Source: Clostridia bacterium
GTDB lineage: Bacteria > Bacillota > Clostridia > Peptostreptococcales > Anaerovoracaceae
DNA length: 48,049 nt
Direction: 5' to 3'
NCBI GenBank assembly: GCA_024689085.1
Contig: JAILDT010000071.1
Coordinates: 1 to 48,049 of the forward strand
Positions 35,918 to 45,690 of this stretch are shown here, one piece after another. Each line of letters opens with the position of its first letter. Position 1 is the first letter of the stretch. The notes under the pieces are model-generated. The model was not told where the DNA came from. It did no database searches and saw only the letters and a program-made list of their open reading frames with translations. Position numbers and translations under genes: made by a program.

Positions 35918-36055
35918 ATTTGTTTCCTTTCGCTCTTTTGTTTTTTTATTGTACCACAGGCTGCCCGTCGGCATTTCAGCATTCTGCGATTTATCTTCCA
36001 TTTGTTTTTCTCGTGTTTTAGGATATGATAAGAGCAGTGAAAGGAGATTGTTGTG

Positions 36056-36781
36056 ATGCAGCAGTACAAAGCCGTTATCTTCGACATGGACGGAACCATA
36101 CTGGACACCTTGGAGGATCTGGCGGACGCACTGAACAAATCCCTCTCCCAGTTTGGCTACGAGGGTAACTTCACCGCGCCGGAAACCCGCAGGTTCTTCG
36201 GAAGCGGCGCGCGTGCAGCGGTGGCGCGGGCGATTGCAGCCTGCAACGGCCTTCCGGAAGAGATTCTTGAGAAAATAGGGACAGCCGACGAGACTGCTTT
36301 TGGTGTGCCGGAGAACATGATCCATGAAGTACTGTCCTTTTATAAGCCTTGGTACGCCTCGCACTGTGACATTAAAACATGTCCGTACCCCGGCATTACC
36401 GCCCTGATTGCGGCGCTCACCGATGCAGGTATCAGAACCGCTGTGGTATCCAACAAGCCGGATCCCGCCGTGCAGACACTCTGCCGCGATTACTTCCCGG
36501 ATCTCTTTGCATATGCCGCCGGCGAAAAGAGCGGCGTCCGCAGGAAACCTGATCCTGATATGGTCGTCAATGCGCTTGACGCGTTGGGTGTTCCGGCTGA
36601 GCAGGCAGTTTATGTCGGCGACTCGGAAGTCGATATCCAGACTGCGGCGAACGCCGGTCTCGACTGCATCTGCGTGGACTGGGGGTTCCGTACCAAAAAA
36701 CAACTTACAGCCAGCGGCGCAGAGGTCATCGTCTCCTCCTGTGAGGAGCTGCGGGATCTTGTCTGCGATACGCGAGAATAA
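36056..36781 (+). CDS. HAD-family hydrolase (phosphoglycolate phosphatase-like)
   Basis: KAVIFDMDGTILDTLEDLADALNKSL...AVVSNKPDP...RKPDPDMVVNALDALGVPAEQAVYVGDSEVDIQTAANAG. Confidence 0.94.
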   Translation: MQQYKAVIFDMDGTILDTLEDLADALNKSLSQFGYEGNFTAPETRRFFGSGARAAVARAIAACNGLPEEILEKIGTADETAFGVPENMIHEVLSFYKPWYASHCDIKTCPYPGITALIAALTDAGIRTAVVSNKPDPAVQTLCRDYFPDLFAYAAGEKSGVRRKPDPDMVVNALDALGVPAEQAVYVGDSEVDIQTAANAGLDCICVDWGFRTKKQLTASGAEVIVSSCEELRDLVCDTRE

Positions 36782-36809
36782 GACGATTACCAATGACGGG
36801 AGAAAAACA

Positions 36810-38144
36810 ATGGACTATGTAACAGAATACAAAAGCAAACTGCGCACGCCGGAAGAGGCGGTCAAGGTCGTCAAAAGCGGTGACTGGATCGATTACCTTA
36901 CGAACCTCGCCTTTCCGGAACTGCTGGACGCGGCCCTTGCCAGGCGGAAGGATGAACTGACAGACGTCAAAATCCGGGGAAACCTCGTGATGAAACCGCT
37001 GCGAACCGTTGAGTCGGATCCGGAACGGGAGCACTTCATCTACAATAGCTGGCACTGCTCCGCCTATGAACGCAGCCTCTGCGACCGGGGTCTCTGCAAC
37101 TACATTCCGATGGTATTCCGGAATCTGGTTCCTTATTACCGTCATTTTCTGAATGTAAATGTTGCCATGTGCGCTGTCGCGCCAATGGACCGGCACGGAT
37201 ATTTCAACCTTTCGGTTGCGTCGGGCGTTGCGAAAGGCATACTGGATGACGCAGACGTGGTGATTCTGGAAGTTGATGAACAGATGCCGAAGGTCTGCGG
37301 CGGGTACGGGCAGACCATTCACATATCCGAAGTGGATATGATCGTAGAGGGCGAGCATAGTCCCCTTCCTACGGTACCTTTGCATCCTGCGACGCCGGAG
37401 GACCGCGCGATTGCGCAGGAAATCATGACCCTGATTCCGGATGGCGCGACCCTGCAGTTCGGTATCGGTGGGATGCCCAACGTCCTTGGCAGCATGCTTG
37501 CAGAGTCGGATCTGAAAGATCTGGGGATGCACACGGAACTCTGTTCGGACGCCTATGTATTCCTGACGGAAGCCGGAAAACTGACGAACGCCAAAAAAAG
37601 TTACATGCCCGGCATCGGCGTGACAGGCATGGCGTTCGGAACAGAAAAGGTATATGAATTTGTCGACCAGAACCCGGGCGTGGCGTTCATGCCTCTAGAG
37701 CTCGTGAATGCCCCGGAGACAATCGGCAAAATTGACAATATGATTTCCATCAACAACTGTATCGCCGTGGATCTGTACGGACAGGTCAGCGCGGAGAGCG
37801 TGGGCATGCGGCAGATCAGCGGAACAGGCGGTCAACTGGACTACCTGACCGGCGCAGCGATGTCCCGGGGAGGCAAGGCCTTTCTCTGCATGACTTCTAC
37901 GTATCAGGAAAAAGACGGCACGGTCCGCTCTCGCATCGTCCCTACATTCCAGGGCGATATCGTAACGGATCCGCGCAGTCAGGCGTATTATATGGTGACG
38001 GAATACGGCATGGTCAATCTGGTCGGCCGCACCACCTGGGAGCGTGCGGAGATGCTGATCTCCATCGCGCACCCGGATTTCCGCGAAGAACTGATCCGGA
38101 AAGCGGAAGAAAACGGGATCTGGATCCAGTCAAACAAACGCTGA
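36810..38144 (+). CDS. Acetyl-CoA hydrolase/transferase family CoA-transferase, butyryl-CoA:acetate / 4-hydroxybutyrate CoA-transferase-like
   Basis: MDYVTEYKSKLRTPEEAVKVVKSGDWIDY...TLQFGIGGMPNVLGSMLAESDLKDLGMHTEL...GQVSAESVGMRQISGTGGQLDYLTGA...AHPDFREELI. Confidence 0.88.
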   Translation: MDYVTEYKSKLRTPEEAVKVVKSGDWIDYLTNLAFPELLDAALARRKDELTDVKIRGNLVMKPLRTVESDPEREHFIYNSWHCSAYERSLCDRGLCNYIPMVFRNLVPYYRHFLNVNVAMCAVAPMDRHGYFNLSVASGVAKGILDDADVVILEVDEQMPKVCGGYGQTIHISEVDMIVEGEHSPLPTVPLHPATPEDRAIAQEIMTLIPDGATLQFGIGGMPNVLGSMLAESDLKDLGMHTELCSDAYVFLTEAGKLTNAKKSYMPGIGVTGMAFGTEKVYEFVDQNPGVAFMPLELVNAPETIGKIDNMISINNCIAVDLYGQVSAESVGMRQISGTGGQLDYLTGAAMSRGGKAFLCMTSTYQEKDGTVRSRIVPTFQGDIVTDPRSQAYYMVTEYGMVNLVGRTTWERAEMLISIAHPDFREELIRKAEENGIWIQSNKR

Positions 38145-38147
38145 TCC

Positions 38148-38639
38148 CTATTTCCTGACAGTCTCCAGAACTGCAACTCCATCCTCGATTCTGAAGGAAC
38201 GGATTTCAGCATATTCCTCGACTGCCTCCGTCATCTGTTTGAGTGGCTCTGCTACAAACGCGTTGAGTTCTCCCGGCGAAACAGAAACGACCGGAACCTC
38301 TACAGAGCGAACAACCACAACTGGCTTGCCGTCCCACTTCACGTCTGCTGTGATGGACGCTTTTGTTTTCAGGAAACCCACACCCGCCATGAGCGACAGT
38401 AAGACTGCATCCTTTCTGAATGCGATCGACGGCTTGTCCACGTCAAGTTCGAAACCTGTTTCCTGTTTCATCATCTGCTTGATTTGCGCCTTATTCTCTG
38501 CCACATACTCTCTGGCGGCGGCAGTGGCTTCCACGTCTGTCACCTCAACGGTGAAGGATTCTCCGCCCGGAAGAGTCTTGAACTCCTCAAACTTGTCCAT
38601 GAATTGTTGCATTACAGCTCCCATTTTTTCCTCCTTCAT
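38148..38639 (-). CDS. Hypothetical protein
   Basis: ORF with coherent translation, VMQQFMDKFEEFKTLPGGESFTVEVTDVEATAAAREYVAENKAQIKQMMKQETGFELDVDKPSIAFRKDAVLLSL...; start may be the internal M of MGAVMQQF. Confidence 0.65.
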   Translation of the reverse strand: MKEEKMGAVMQQFMDKFEEFKTLPGGESFTVEVTDVEATAAAREYVAENKAQIKQMMKQETGFELDVDKPSIAFRKDAVLLSLMAGVGFLKTKASITADVKWDGKPVVVVRSVEVPVVSVSPGELNAFVAEPLKQMTEAVEEYAEIRSFRIEDGVAVLETVRK

Positions 38640-38668
38640 GCCTTTGCAGGCATATACTTTATACTATC

Positions 38669-38893
38669 TCAATAGATTTTCCGTACCGATGCGGGATCAA
38701 TATGATTCGCCTCGCACACTTCCTTCAGATCTCCGAAGGAACGGATCAGCATCAGTTCATGCATCGAATCATCTTCTCTGTCCCGCAGACACAGCACCTG
38801 TTCCCCGGAGCAGATACTGCAGCGGAGCACCGGCTCGAACTTGTCTGTCTCGATCATCGGCGTTGTCTTTTTTTGTTTACTGAATAATCCCAT
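38669..38893 (-). CDS. Small hypothetical protein
   Basis: MGLFSKQKKTTPMIETDKFEPVLRCSICSGEQVLCLRDREDDSMHELMLIRSFGDLKEVCEANHIDPASVRKIY. Confidence 0.65.
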   Translation of the reverse strand: MGLFSKQKKTTPMIETDKFEPVLRCSICSGEQVLCLRDREDDSMHELMLIRSFGDLKEVCEANHIDPASVRKIY

Positions 38894-38903
38894 CTTGCCT
38901 GCC

Positions 38904-40787
38904 TCACGCTTGTTGTTCTTTGCGGTACAGCCAGTAGAATCCATATCCGTTCAAATGGATATCTGCTGCCGGCTGCCCTTCCTCAGGCCGGATCTCAGTG
39001 TCCGCCAGAATGTCGCGCCACACAGCGTCACCCGTTTCATGCGGTGCGTAGAGTTTCACATCAGCCGGGTGCTCTGAGAAATTGAACAGTCCCACAAGGG
39101 TCTGCCCTTCGTATTCCCGGAGCAGTCCGAAGACCCGGTCGTCGCCCGTGTAATATACGTATACTTTGGCGTCAGAACGGAATACGTCGTATTCTGCACG
39201 CGTATCTTTCAGCTTTTGCAGCCCGTCGAAGATCTCCTGCTGCACCGTCCCCTTCTCCAGACGTTTCTCTGCCAGTGCAAAATCAAACTTGCCTCTGTGC
39301 ACATACCGGCTGTCGTCCCAATGGGCCGGATCTTCATGGTAACTGTAGTCATTCAGCTGCGCGATCTCGTCGCCGCTGTAGATCACCGGAATGCCTGTCT
39401 GGGTAAACAGCCATGCGTGGAGCATCAGATCACAGTCGAGACCGCGGCGCAGCGATGCCTCGCCCTTGCTGTCAAGCATCTCCAGAATGCCCGTCTCCAG
39501 GCCGCACAGGGAAGCCGTTGTGCCGCACGTTCTCGCGTCGCCCAGATCCGCGGCATCATTGTACATTTCCCCTCTCGCCCAGCTTCCGGGCCACTTGCCA
39601 GTAAACCACTCGTTGAGGTACTTCTTGTGCGCCACTTCATCCGTGCCGTACTGGCTCAGAAAACCATAATCGAGTCCCCATCCGATGTCATCGTGACAGC
39701 GCAGATAATTCTGGAAAAAGCAGTTGTCCGGCAGACGGCAAACCTGCTCCATCTGGTGGGAAAGAAGCCGCACATCCCGTGTCGCCAGGCAGTGCCAGGT
39801 TGTGCACATGGTCGTGACATTGTAGAGAATGTCGCATTCCGGTTTTTCCTCCGGACCGAAGTACGGAACGACCTCCCGCGGCTCCATGACCACTTCACCC
39901 AGAAGGGCGACGCCCGGGCACACCAGCTGGCAGGCCAGATGCATCATGCGCACGATTGTGTGCACTTGCGGAAGGTTTCTGCAGTTCGTGCCGAGTTCCT
40001 TCCAGATGTAAGGAATTGCGTCGAGCCGGATCACATCCATGCCCCGGTTCGCCAGATACAGCAGATTATCTGTCATATCGTTGAACACCATAGGATTCGC
40101 ATAATTCAGATCCCACTGGTAATTGTGGAAGGTCGTCATGACGACCTTCTGGAGTGCATCGCACCACGTGAAATTCCCCGGCGCCGTTGTCGGGAAGACC
40201 TGCGGCACCGTCTGTTCATACTTGTGCGGAATCTCCCAGTTATCGTACAGGAAGAATCTGCTCTGGGCAACTGGATCGCCGGCTCTGGCAGCCTTCGCCC
40301 ATGCGTGATCCTCGCTGGTATGGTTCAGAACAAAATCAAAGCAAAGGGAAATGCCTTTTTCGTGGCACGCGTCCGCCAGATTCTCCAGATCCTCCATGGT
40401 CCCAAGAGACGGCCGGATCTTCCTGAAATCCGAAACGGCGTATCCGCCATCGCTCTTCCCCTTCGTCGAATCGAGCAAAGGCATCAGATGCAGATAGTTG
40501 ATCCCGCACTCCTCCAGATAAGGCAGATGATCCTTCACGGCGTTGATGCTGCCGCCGAAATTCTGCACGTAGAGCATCATCCCCAGAAGCTTGTTGGAAT
40601 GATACCAGTGTGCATCCCCTGCGCGGGTCTCATCCAGCTTCCGCAGCGCCGGACGACGTTCGCCTGCGTTTTTGTCAAGCATCTTCACAAAAAACGCAAA
40701 GGCTTCCTCGTCTCCGTACAGTTCCATGTACAGTTGCTGCAGTTCTTTCAACAACTCTATTTTTTTCTGTCTTTCCTGTTCTGTCAT
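38904..40787 (-). CDS. GH13_4-type amylosucrase / sucrose hydrolase-like enzyme
   Basis: GMDVIRLDAIPYIWKELGTNCRNLPQVHTIVRMM...ALLGEVVMEP...NYLRCHDDIGWGLD...GSWARGEMY...GTTASLCGLE...SGDEIAQLNDYSY matches the remembered amylosucrase layout. Confidence 0.87.
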   Translation of the reverse strand: MTEQERQKKIELLKELQQLYMELYGDEEAFAFFVKMLDKNAGERRPALRKLDETRAGDAHWYHSNKLLGMMLYVQNFGGSINAVKDHLPYLEECGINYLHLMPLLDSTKGKSDGGYAVSDFRKIRPSLGTMEDLENLADACHEKGISLCFDFVLNHTSEDHAWAKAARAGDPVAQSRFFLYDNWEIPHKYEQTVPQVFPTTAPGNFTWCDALQKVVMTTFHNYQWDLNYANPMVFNDMTDNLLYLANRGMDVIRLDAIPYIWKELGTNCRNLPQVHTIVRMMHLACQLVCPGVALLGEVVMEPREVVPYFGPEEKPECDILYNVTTMCTTWHCLATRDVRLLSHQMEQVCRLPDNCFFQNYLRCHDDIGWGLDYGFLSQYGTDEVAHKKYLNEWFTGKWPGSWARGEMYNDAADLGDARTCGTTASLCGLETGILEMLDSKGEASLRRGLDCDLMLHAWLFTQTGIPVIYSGDEIAQLNDYSYHEDPAHWDDSRYVHRGKFDFALAEKRLEKGTVQQEIFDGLQKLKDTRAEYDVFRSDAKVYVYYTGDDRVFGLLREYEGQTLVGLFNFSEHPADVKLYAPHETGDAVWRDILADTEIRPEEGQPAADIHLNGYGFYWLYRKEQQA

Positions 40788-40788
40788 C

Positions 40789-41748
40789 TTACATTTCTCC
40801 GAGCTCTTCTGCTGTCGGCATAGCCGGTATGGCGCCGGCCCGGGAACACGTGAGCGCCGCGGCGCGGTTTGCGAAGGACATGATTGCCTCCATCTGCCTG
40901 CTGTCCGCAGGGATGCTGCCTTTGTCCGCAAGCCGCATGAGCACTGCTCCCAGGAAGGTGTCTCCTGCGCCGTTGGTATCGCACACGCTCACCTTCTCCG
41001 CAGGAACGAGGCCGCACAGATGCTCCGCTTCATCCCCGCAGCACAGGCGGTAGAATACACCCTTGCTGCCAAGCGTGATCAGAATCAGGCTGATTCCGTA
41101 TTCGCTGAGCCTTCTGCTTCCTTCCTGCAGGTCATCTGTTCCGGTCAGCAGCATCAGTTCTTCATCTGAGATCTTCAGAATATCGACGCTGTCAAGGGGC
41201 GCCTTCATCCAGCGAATCGCCTCTTCTTCGCTGCTCCACAGCGCGGCTCTATAGTTCGGATCGTAACTGATCAGTACGCCCTTTTCACGGGCGCGCTGCA
41301 CAGCCGCCAACGCTGCGCTCCTGGAAGGTTCCGTCGTCAGGCTCAGGGATCCGAAGTGAAGAATAAACGGCAGTTCCGCCTTCAGAAAGGCTGTCGCTTC
41401 CTCCTCCGTCAGCTGGGTGTCCGCGCCTGGATTTCTGTAAAAGGCGAAACTCCGCTCGCCATGTTCATCAACAGAGACGATTGCCAGCGTCGTCGGCACC
41501 TCATCCGAAGCAAACAGACAGGCGGTGTCCACATGATCCTTTTCGAGGGTCTCGCGCAGCTGTGCGCCGAATGCATCGCTGCCGATCTTCCCGATGAATC
41601 CTGTCTTTGCGCCCAGACGCGACGCCGCCACCGCAACATTTGCCGGCGCGCCGCCCGGAAACGCTGTGAACTGCGGAATGCCGCTTTCGTCCGTTCCCGT
41701 TTGTGTCAGGTCTATCAATACTTCACCCAGCGTTATGATCTGTGCCAT
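40789..41748 (-). CDS. PfkB-family fructokinase
   Basis: ITLGEVLIDLTQTGTDESGIPQFTAFPGGAPANVAVAASRLG...CDTNGAGDTFLGAVLMRL. Confidence 0.92.
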   Translation of the reverse strand: MAQIITLGEVLIDLTQTGTDESGIPQFTAFPGGAPANVAVAASRLGAKTGFIGKIGSDAFGAQLRETLEKDHVDTACLFASDEVPTTLAIVSVDEHGERSFAFYRNPGADTQLTEEEATAFLKAELPFILHFGSLSLTTEPSRSAALAAVQRAREKGVLISYDPNYRAALWSSEEEAIRWMKAPLDSVDILKISDEELMLLTGTDDLQEGSRRLSEYGISLILITLGSKGVFYRLCCGDEAEHLCGLVPAEKVSVCDTNGAGDTFLGAVLMRLADKGSIPADSRQMEAIMSFANRAAALTCSRAGAIPAMPTAEELGEM

Positions 41749-43126
41749 TTGTTGCGCCTCCTATGTAAAACACGCAGTGTTCATATGCGTTGATAATGGT
41801 CGTCCCGTTCCACTCGCTGACCTGAGGAATGTGCACGCCATAATTTTGATGAATGTGTCCGTGCACCAGATATGCGGGATGGTGCTTTTCGATGAATCGG
41901 TTGAATGTTTCAAACCCGCGGTGCGTCAGCGAATCGAAGTCATTGACACCGCGTGCCGGCGCGTGGGTCACGAGAATATCCACACCGCCGTGTTTTTTGA
42001 TCGCTTTCTCCAGTTTCTTCGCGCGCTTTTCCATCTGTTCTTCGGAAAACATGTTTTTGCCGTCGCGATACCGATAGGATCCGCCCAGTCCTGCAATCCT
42101 CAGACCCTGATATTCATAGACCGTATCTTCAATGCAGATACAGCCGCCCGGAGGGTCTTCCATGAGATAATCGTCATGGTTCCCGCGCACGTACAGCACC
42201 GGGCAAGGCGCCATCGTTGTCAGAAACTCAAGATACACTTTATGCAAATCTCCGCACGCCAGAATCAGATCAAAATCATCCAGCTTGCCCGGAGAATAAT
42301 ATTCATAGTACTGTTTTGATTCGTCATCCGCAACGGCCAGAATCTTCATGGTTTTCCTGACCGGTTGTCGAATCAGCTCTTTCAACTGAGAAAAACTCAG
42401 ATCTTTCGCGTAATGATACCCAGATGCTTCTATGAAAGCCAGCATATCATCGCACAGATGACGGAGCGTCAACTTCTTCCCTGCGCCGACATGTCCCTTG
42501 TGATAGTAGTAGTAAAAAGAAAGGAAATCGCTCCGTTCTTCCTCTGTCCATCGTTCACCTGGCTGCTTTCCCATCAGCAGCTGCAGTTTTTCATAGGAAG
42601 AAGGTTCCGAAAACTCCACCGTTCTCAGGCCGCTGCATTCGTGGAATTGTAAGAATGCTTCATACAGTTCCGCTTCTGCCGACCCATCCTGTTCGGATGG
42701 GATCCTGATGACATAGGCATCAATGCTGTCGGCATCAAAGTATTTCAGGACGCTGACGCGTTTGTTCCCTTCTTCCACATAGAACCGGTTTCTGTATTCA
42801 TATAATTTGACTGGTTCACGGATTCCTTCGGAAAGGTGCGCAGCGCACAGTACTTTCCATTTTTCCGCAAACTCAGAGGAATGCTCAAGAAGGGGCATGA
42901 AATTACGCGCGAACGCGTTATTCCGCCCCTCATGCTTCGTTCCCACCACCAGAGCCAGCGGAATCTGTTCCAGTCCCAGATTCCGCCCGGCCAGTAGTTG
43001 TTCAGGCGAAACCACCGTATCCAGTCCAACTGGATACGGGGATTCCTTCCTTGATGTGGCTTTCTTGTATTCCTTTATCGCCAGCTTATTCGCCTCTCGA
43101 TAATCGAACTCAGACATCCGTTCCAC
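41723..43126 (-). CDS. ParB-like N-terminal module fused to calcineurin-like metallophosphoesterase
   Basis: N-terminal YEYRNRFYVEEGNKRVSVLKYFDADSIDAYVIRI; C-terminal MKILAVADDES...LILACGDLHKVYLEFL...VRGNHDDYL...LVTHAPARG...VHGHIHQNYG. Confidence 0.85.
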   Translation of the reverse strand: MERMSEFDYREANKLAIKEYKKATSRKESPYPVGLDTVVSPEQLLAGRNLGLEQIPLALVVGTKHEGRNNAFARNFMPLLEHSSEFAEKWKVLCAAHLSEGIREPVKLYEYRNRFYVEEGNKRVSVLKYFDADSIDAYVIRIPSEQDGSAEAELYEAFLQFHECSGLRTVEFSEPSSYEKLQLLMGKQPGERWTEEERSDFLSFYYYYHKGHVGAGKKLTLRHLCDDMLAFIEASGYHYAKDLSFSQLKELIRQPVRKTMKILAVADDESKQYYEYYSPGKLDDFDLILACGDLHKVYLEFLTTMAPCPVLYVRGNHDDYLMEDPPGGCICIEDTVYEYQGLRIAGLGGSYRYRDGKNMFSEEQMEKRAKKLEKAIKKHGGVDILVTHAPARGVNDFDSLTHRGFETFNRFIEKHHPAYLVHGHIHQNYGVHIPQVSEWNGTTIINAYEHCVFYIGGATNGTDHNAG

Positions 43127-43132
43127 TCGCGT

Positions 43133-44254
43133 TTACCACTCCGGGTGAAGCAGATTCTTTTCCGTTTCTTTATCGAAGAGGTGGATCTTGTCCATATCGA
43201 ATGCCAGTGTTGCTTCGGAGCCTGTTCTCAGCGGTGAGTCAGGAGCGACACGGGCTGTCATCTGCGTGCCGTTCACATCGAAATACAGGAATACTTCCGC
43301 GCCCAGCATCTCGTGGACTTTGATCGTTGTTTTGACTGCGTGATCCTGGTTTTTCGCGAGGAAATCAGGATCATCCGAGATGTTCTCCGGACGGATGCCC
43401 AGTACGACTGTCTTGCCGTCATAGTCACCGTCGATCAGAACCTGTTTCTCTTCGTCAGGAACGTTCAGCACATTGTCGCCGACTGTCAGCGTAACCTTGT
43501 CTCCGTCGATGCCGACAACTGCATCTATGAAATTCATCTGAGGTGACCCGATGAATCCGGCAACGAAGAGGTTGCAAGGCTTGTTGTACAGGTGTTCCGG
43601 TGTGTTGATCTGCTGTACGATTCCATCCTTCATGACAACGATTCTGGTTCCCAGCGTCATCGCTTCTGTCTGGTCATGGGTTACGTAGATGATCGTCGTT
43701 CCCAGCTTCTCATGCAGCTTTGAAATCTCTGTACGCATCTGGACTCTCAGCTTCGCGTCCAGATTGGAAAGAGGCTCGTCCATGAGGAACACCTTCGGGT
43801 TTCTGACGATGGCGCGGCCCATGGCGACACGCTGTCTCTGTCCGCCGGAGAGTGCCTTCGGCTTTCTGTCGAGCAGTTTCTCCAGATCGAGGATCTTGGC
43901 GGCTTCTCTTACCTTCGCGTCGATCTCGTCCTTCGGAACGTTTCTCAGCTTCAGCGCAAATGCCATGTTGTCATAAACGGTCATGTGCGGATAAAGAGCG
44001 TAGCTCTGGAATACCATCGCTATGTCTCTGTCTTTTGGCTCCACGTCGTTCATCAGAACGCCGTCGATCCTGAATTCACCTTCAGAAATGTCTTCGAGGC
44101 CGGCGATCATCCGCAGTGTCGTCGACTTACCGCATCCTGAAGGTCCGACAAAGATGATAAACTCCTTGTCTTCAATTTCCAGATTGAAATCCGTTACAGC
44201 GTGGTAGCCGTTCGGGTAGATCTTCTGAATGTTCTTTAATGATAAGCTTGCCAT
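43133..44254 (-). CDS. msmK: Carbohydrate ABC transporter ATP-binding protein (MsmK/UgpC/MalK type)
   Basis: GPSGCGKSTTLRMIAGLEDISEGEFRIDG...LSGGQRQRVAMGRAIVRNPKVFLMDEPLSNLDAKLRVQMR. Confidence 0.95.
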   Translation of the reverse strand: MASLSLKNIQKIYPNGYHAVTDFNLEIEDKEFIIFVGPSGCGKSTTLRMIAGLEDISEGEFRIDGVLMNDVEPKDRDIAMVFQSYALYPHMTVYDNMAFALKLRNVPKDEIDAKVREAAKILDLEKLLDRKPKALSGGQRQRVAMGRAIVRNPKVFLMDEPLSNLDAKLRVQMRTEISKLHEKLGTTIIYVTHDQTEAMTLGTRIVVMKDGIVQQINTPEHLYNKPCNLFVAGFIGSPQMNFIDAVVGIDGDKVTLTVGDNVLNVPDEEKQVLIDGDYDGKTVVLGIRPENISDDPDFLAKNQDHAVKTTIKVHEMLGAEVFLYFDVNGTQMTARVAPDSPLRTGSEATLAFDMDKIHLFDKETEKNLLHPEW

Positions 44255-45690
44255 TATTTGTTCTCCTTTATACGATACTTCGCGATATCCATCATCGCGG
44301 TACCTTTCACATAGAAGGTTATATCTTCTGCATGTCTGTCAGTGTAGATCACAGCTGACATGACCTGCTCTCCATCATTGATGAAAATCTCTGCGCTGAG
44401 TCTGTCCAGCAGGATTCTTACATCCAGCCTGCCGCCGCGGTCTCTGACTGCAGCCTGCGCTCTCGTAAGATCTGTCCTGCCCGGTCCTGCGTGACTCCTA
44501 TCAAGCGTCACGACCGACGTTTCAGGTTCGTAGGTGAACTCTGTGTAGTGGTCAGCATCTTTCGCAAAACGCATCCGGAACCATTCGTATGGCTTTCCTG
44601 CATCAGGTCTGATCTGGAGTTCCATATCGACCGTCCTGCCGTGAATTTCATTGAATTTCTGTTCCGCTCCGGCTTCTCCGCCGAGTTTCACGTTCCGATA
44701 CACGACCTCGTCCGTCCGGTAGCTGATCAACTCTCTGACGGGCGTTTGCAAAAGCTTCCCGTCCCTGAGCTGCAGCTCTCTGGGAACGCTCATCTGTCCG
44801 TTGATCGGCAGATCAATCTCTCTGTACTCTGCCGTCCGGGGGTTTTGCATCCATCCGATCAGAATGCGCCGTCCGTCGTCAGTCTGTACTGTCTGCCCTG
44901 CGTAGAAGTCAAATCCCTGTTCCATACTCTGCCAGCAGTCTTCCCGGAAGCTCCCGCTGCATGGATCGTAGTCGCCGATCCTGCAGATCGTGTGGACCTC
45001 TCCCATCGTTCCTGCCATCAGTATGTACTTTCCGTCCAGAGGGAATATGTCCGGACACTCCCACATCCAACCGGGTTTGCCCTCGCCGTCCGCCAGAACA
45101 TCCGCATATTCCCAGTGCAATCCGTCGTTGCTTCTGTACAACAGAATCTGCGCTCCGTTGGTGCGGTTGTAATTGGCGATCACCGCTCTGAACGTCCCGT
45201 CTGCTTCCCGCCATACCTTCGGATCGCGGAACTCGTATGGGTCGCCGCCCTCCGGCAGCATATCCCCTGTGATGACTGGATTGTCATCATACTTTTCGTA
45301 AGTTGTTCCATCTCCAAAGGCGAGACACTGTATCTGCAGGCCGCAGCCCAGCGTATCGTCCGGGTCTGGCTGGCAGCCCGTATACATGAGCATGTGCCTG
45401 CCGTCGTCCCAGGTCAGGGCTGTTCCTGAAAAACAACCGCCGACGTCGTAGTCCTGATCCGGCATCAGTGCGTATGGGAGACGTTCCCATCGGATCAGGT
45501 CCTCGCTGACCGCATGTCCCCACCTGATTGGGCCCCAGTTGAGTCCGTCGGGGTAAGCCTGATAAAACAGATGGTAGGTTCCTCCGTATCGGCTGAACCC
45601 GTTCGGATCGTTCATCCAGCCCCTCTCAGGCGTCAGATGAAACACAGGCCGTTCGTTTTTATTAAATTCACTCAGCTGTTGATTCTTCAT
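44254..45690 (-). CDS. GH32 beta-fructosidase / sucrose(-6-phosphate) hydrolase
   Basis: RPVFHLTPERGWMNDPNGFSRYGGTYHLFYQ; EFRDPKVWRE; MWECPDIFPLDGKYIL (WMNDPNG, FRDP, ECPD). Confidence 0.95.
   Translation of the reverse strand: MKNQQLSEFNKNERPVFHLTPERGWMNDPNGFSRYGGTYHLFYQAYPDGLNWGPIRWGHAVSEDLIRWERLPYALMPDQDYDVGGCFSGTALTWDDGRHMLMYTGCQPDPDDTLGCGLQIQCLAFGDGTTYEKYDDNPVITGDMLPEGGDPYEFRDPKVWREADGTFRAVIANYNRTNGAQILLYRSNDGLHWEYADVLADGEGKPGWMWECPDIFPLDGKYILMAGTMGEVHTICRIGDYDPCSGSFREDCWQSMEQGFDFYAGQTVQTDDGRRILIGWMQNPRTAEYREIDLPINGQMSVPRELQLRDGKLLQTPVRELISYRTDEVVYRNVKLGGEAGAEQKFNEIHGRTVDMELQIRPDAGKPYEWFRMRFAKDADHYTEFTYEPETSVVTLDRSHAGPGRTDLTRAQAAVRDRGGRLDVRILLDRLSAEIFINDGEQVMSAVIYTDRHAEDITFYVKGTAMMDIAKYRIKENK

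Noticed and set aside
35918-36793. N-terminal 290-aa extension of the DUF362 ORF
   Set aside because: Antisense to the HAD hydrolase gene; DUF362 homology begins at MPKIYEIYG (35917).
39216-40823. 535-aa + strand ORF
   Set aside because: Antisense to the amylosucrase-like gene; no domain-like composition.
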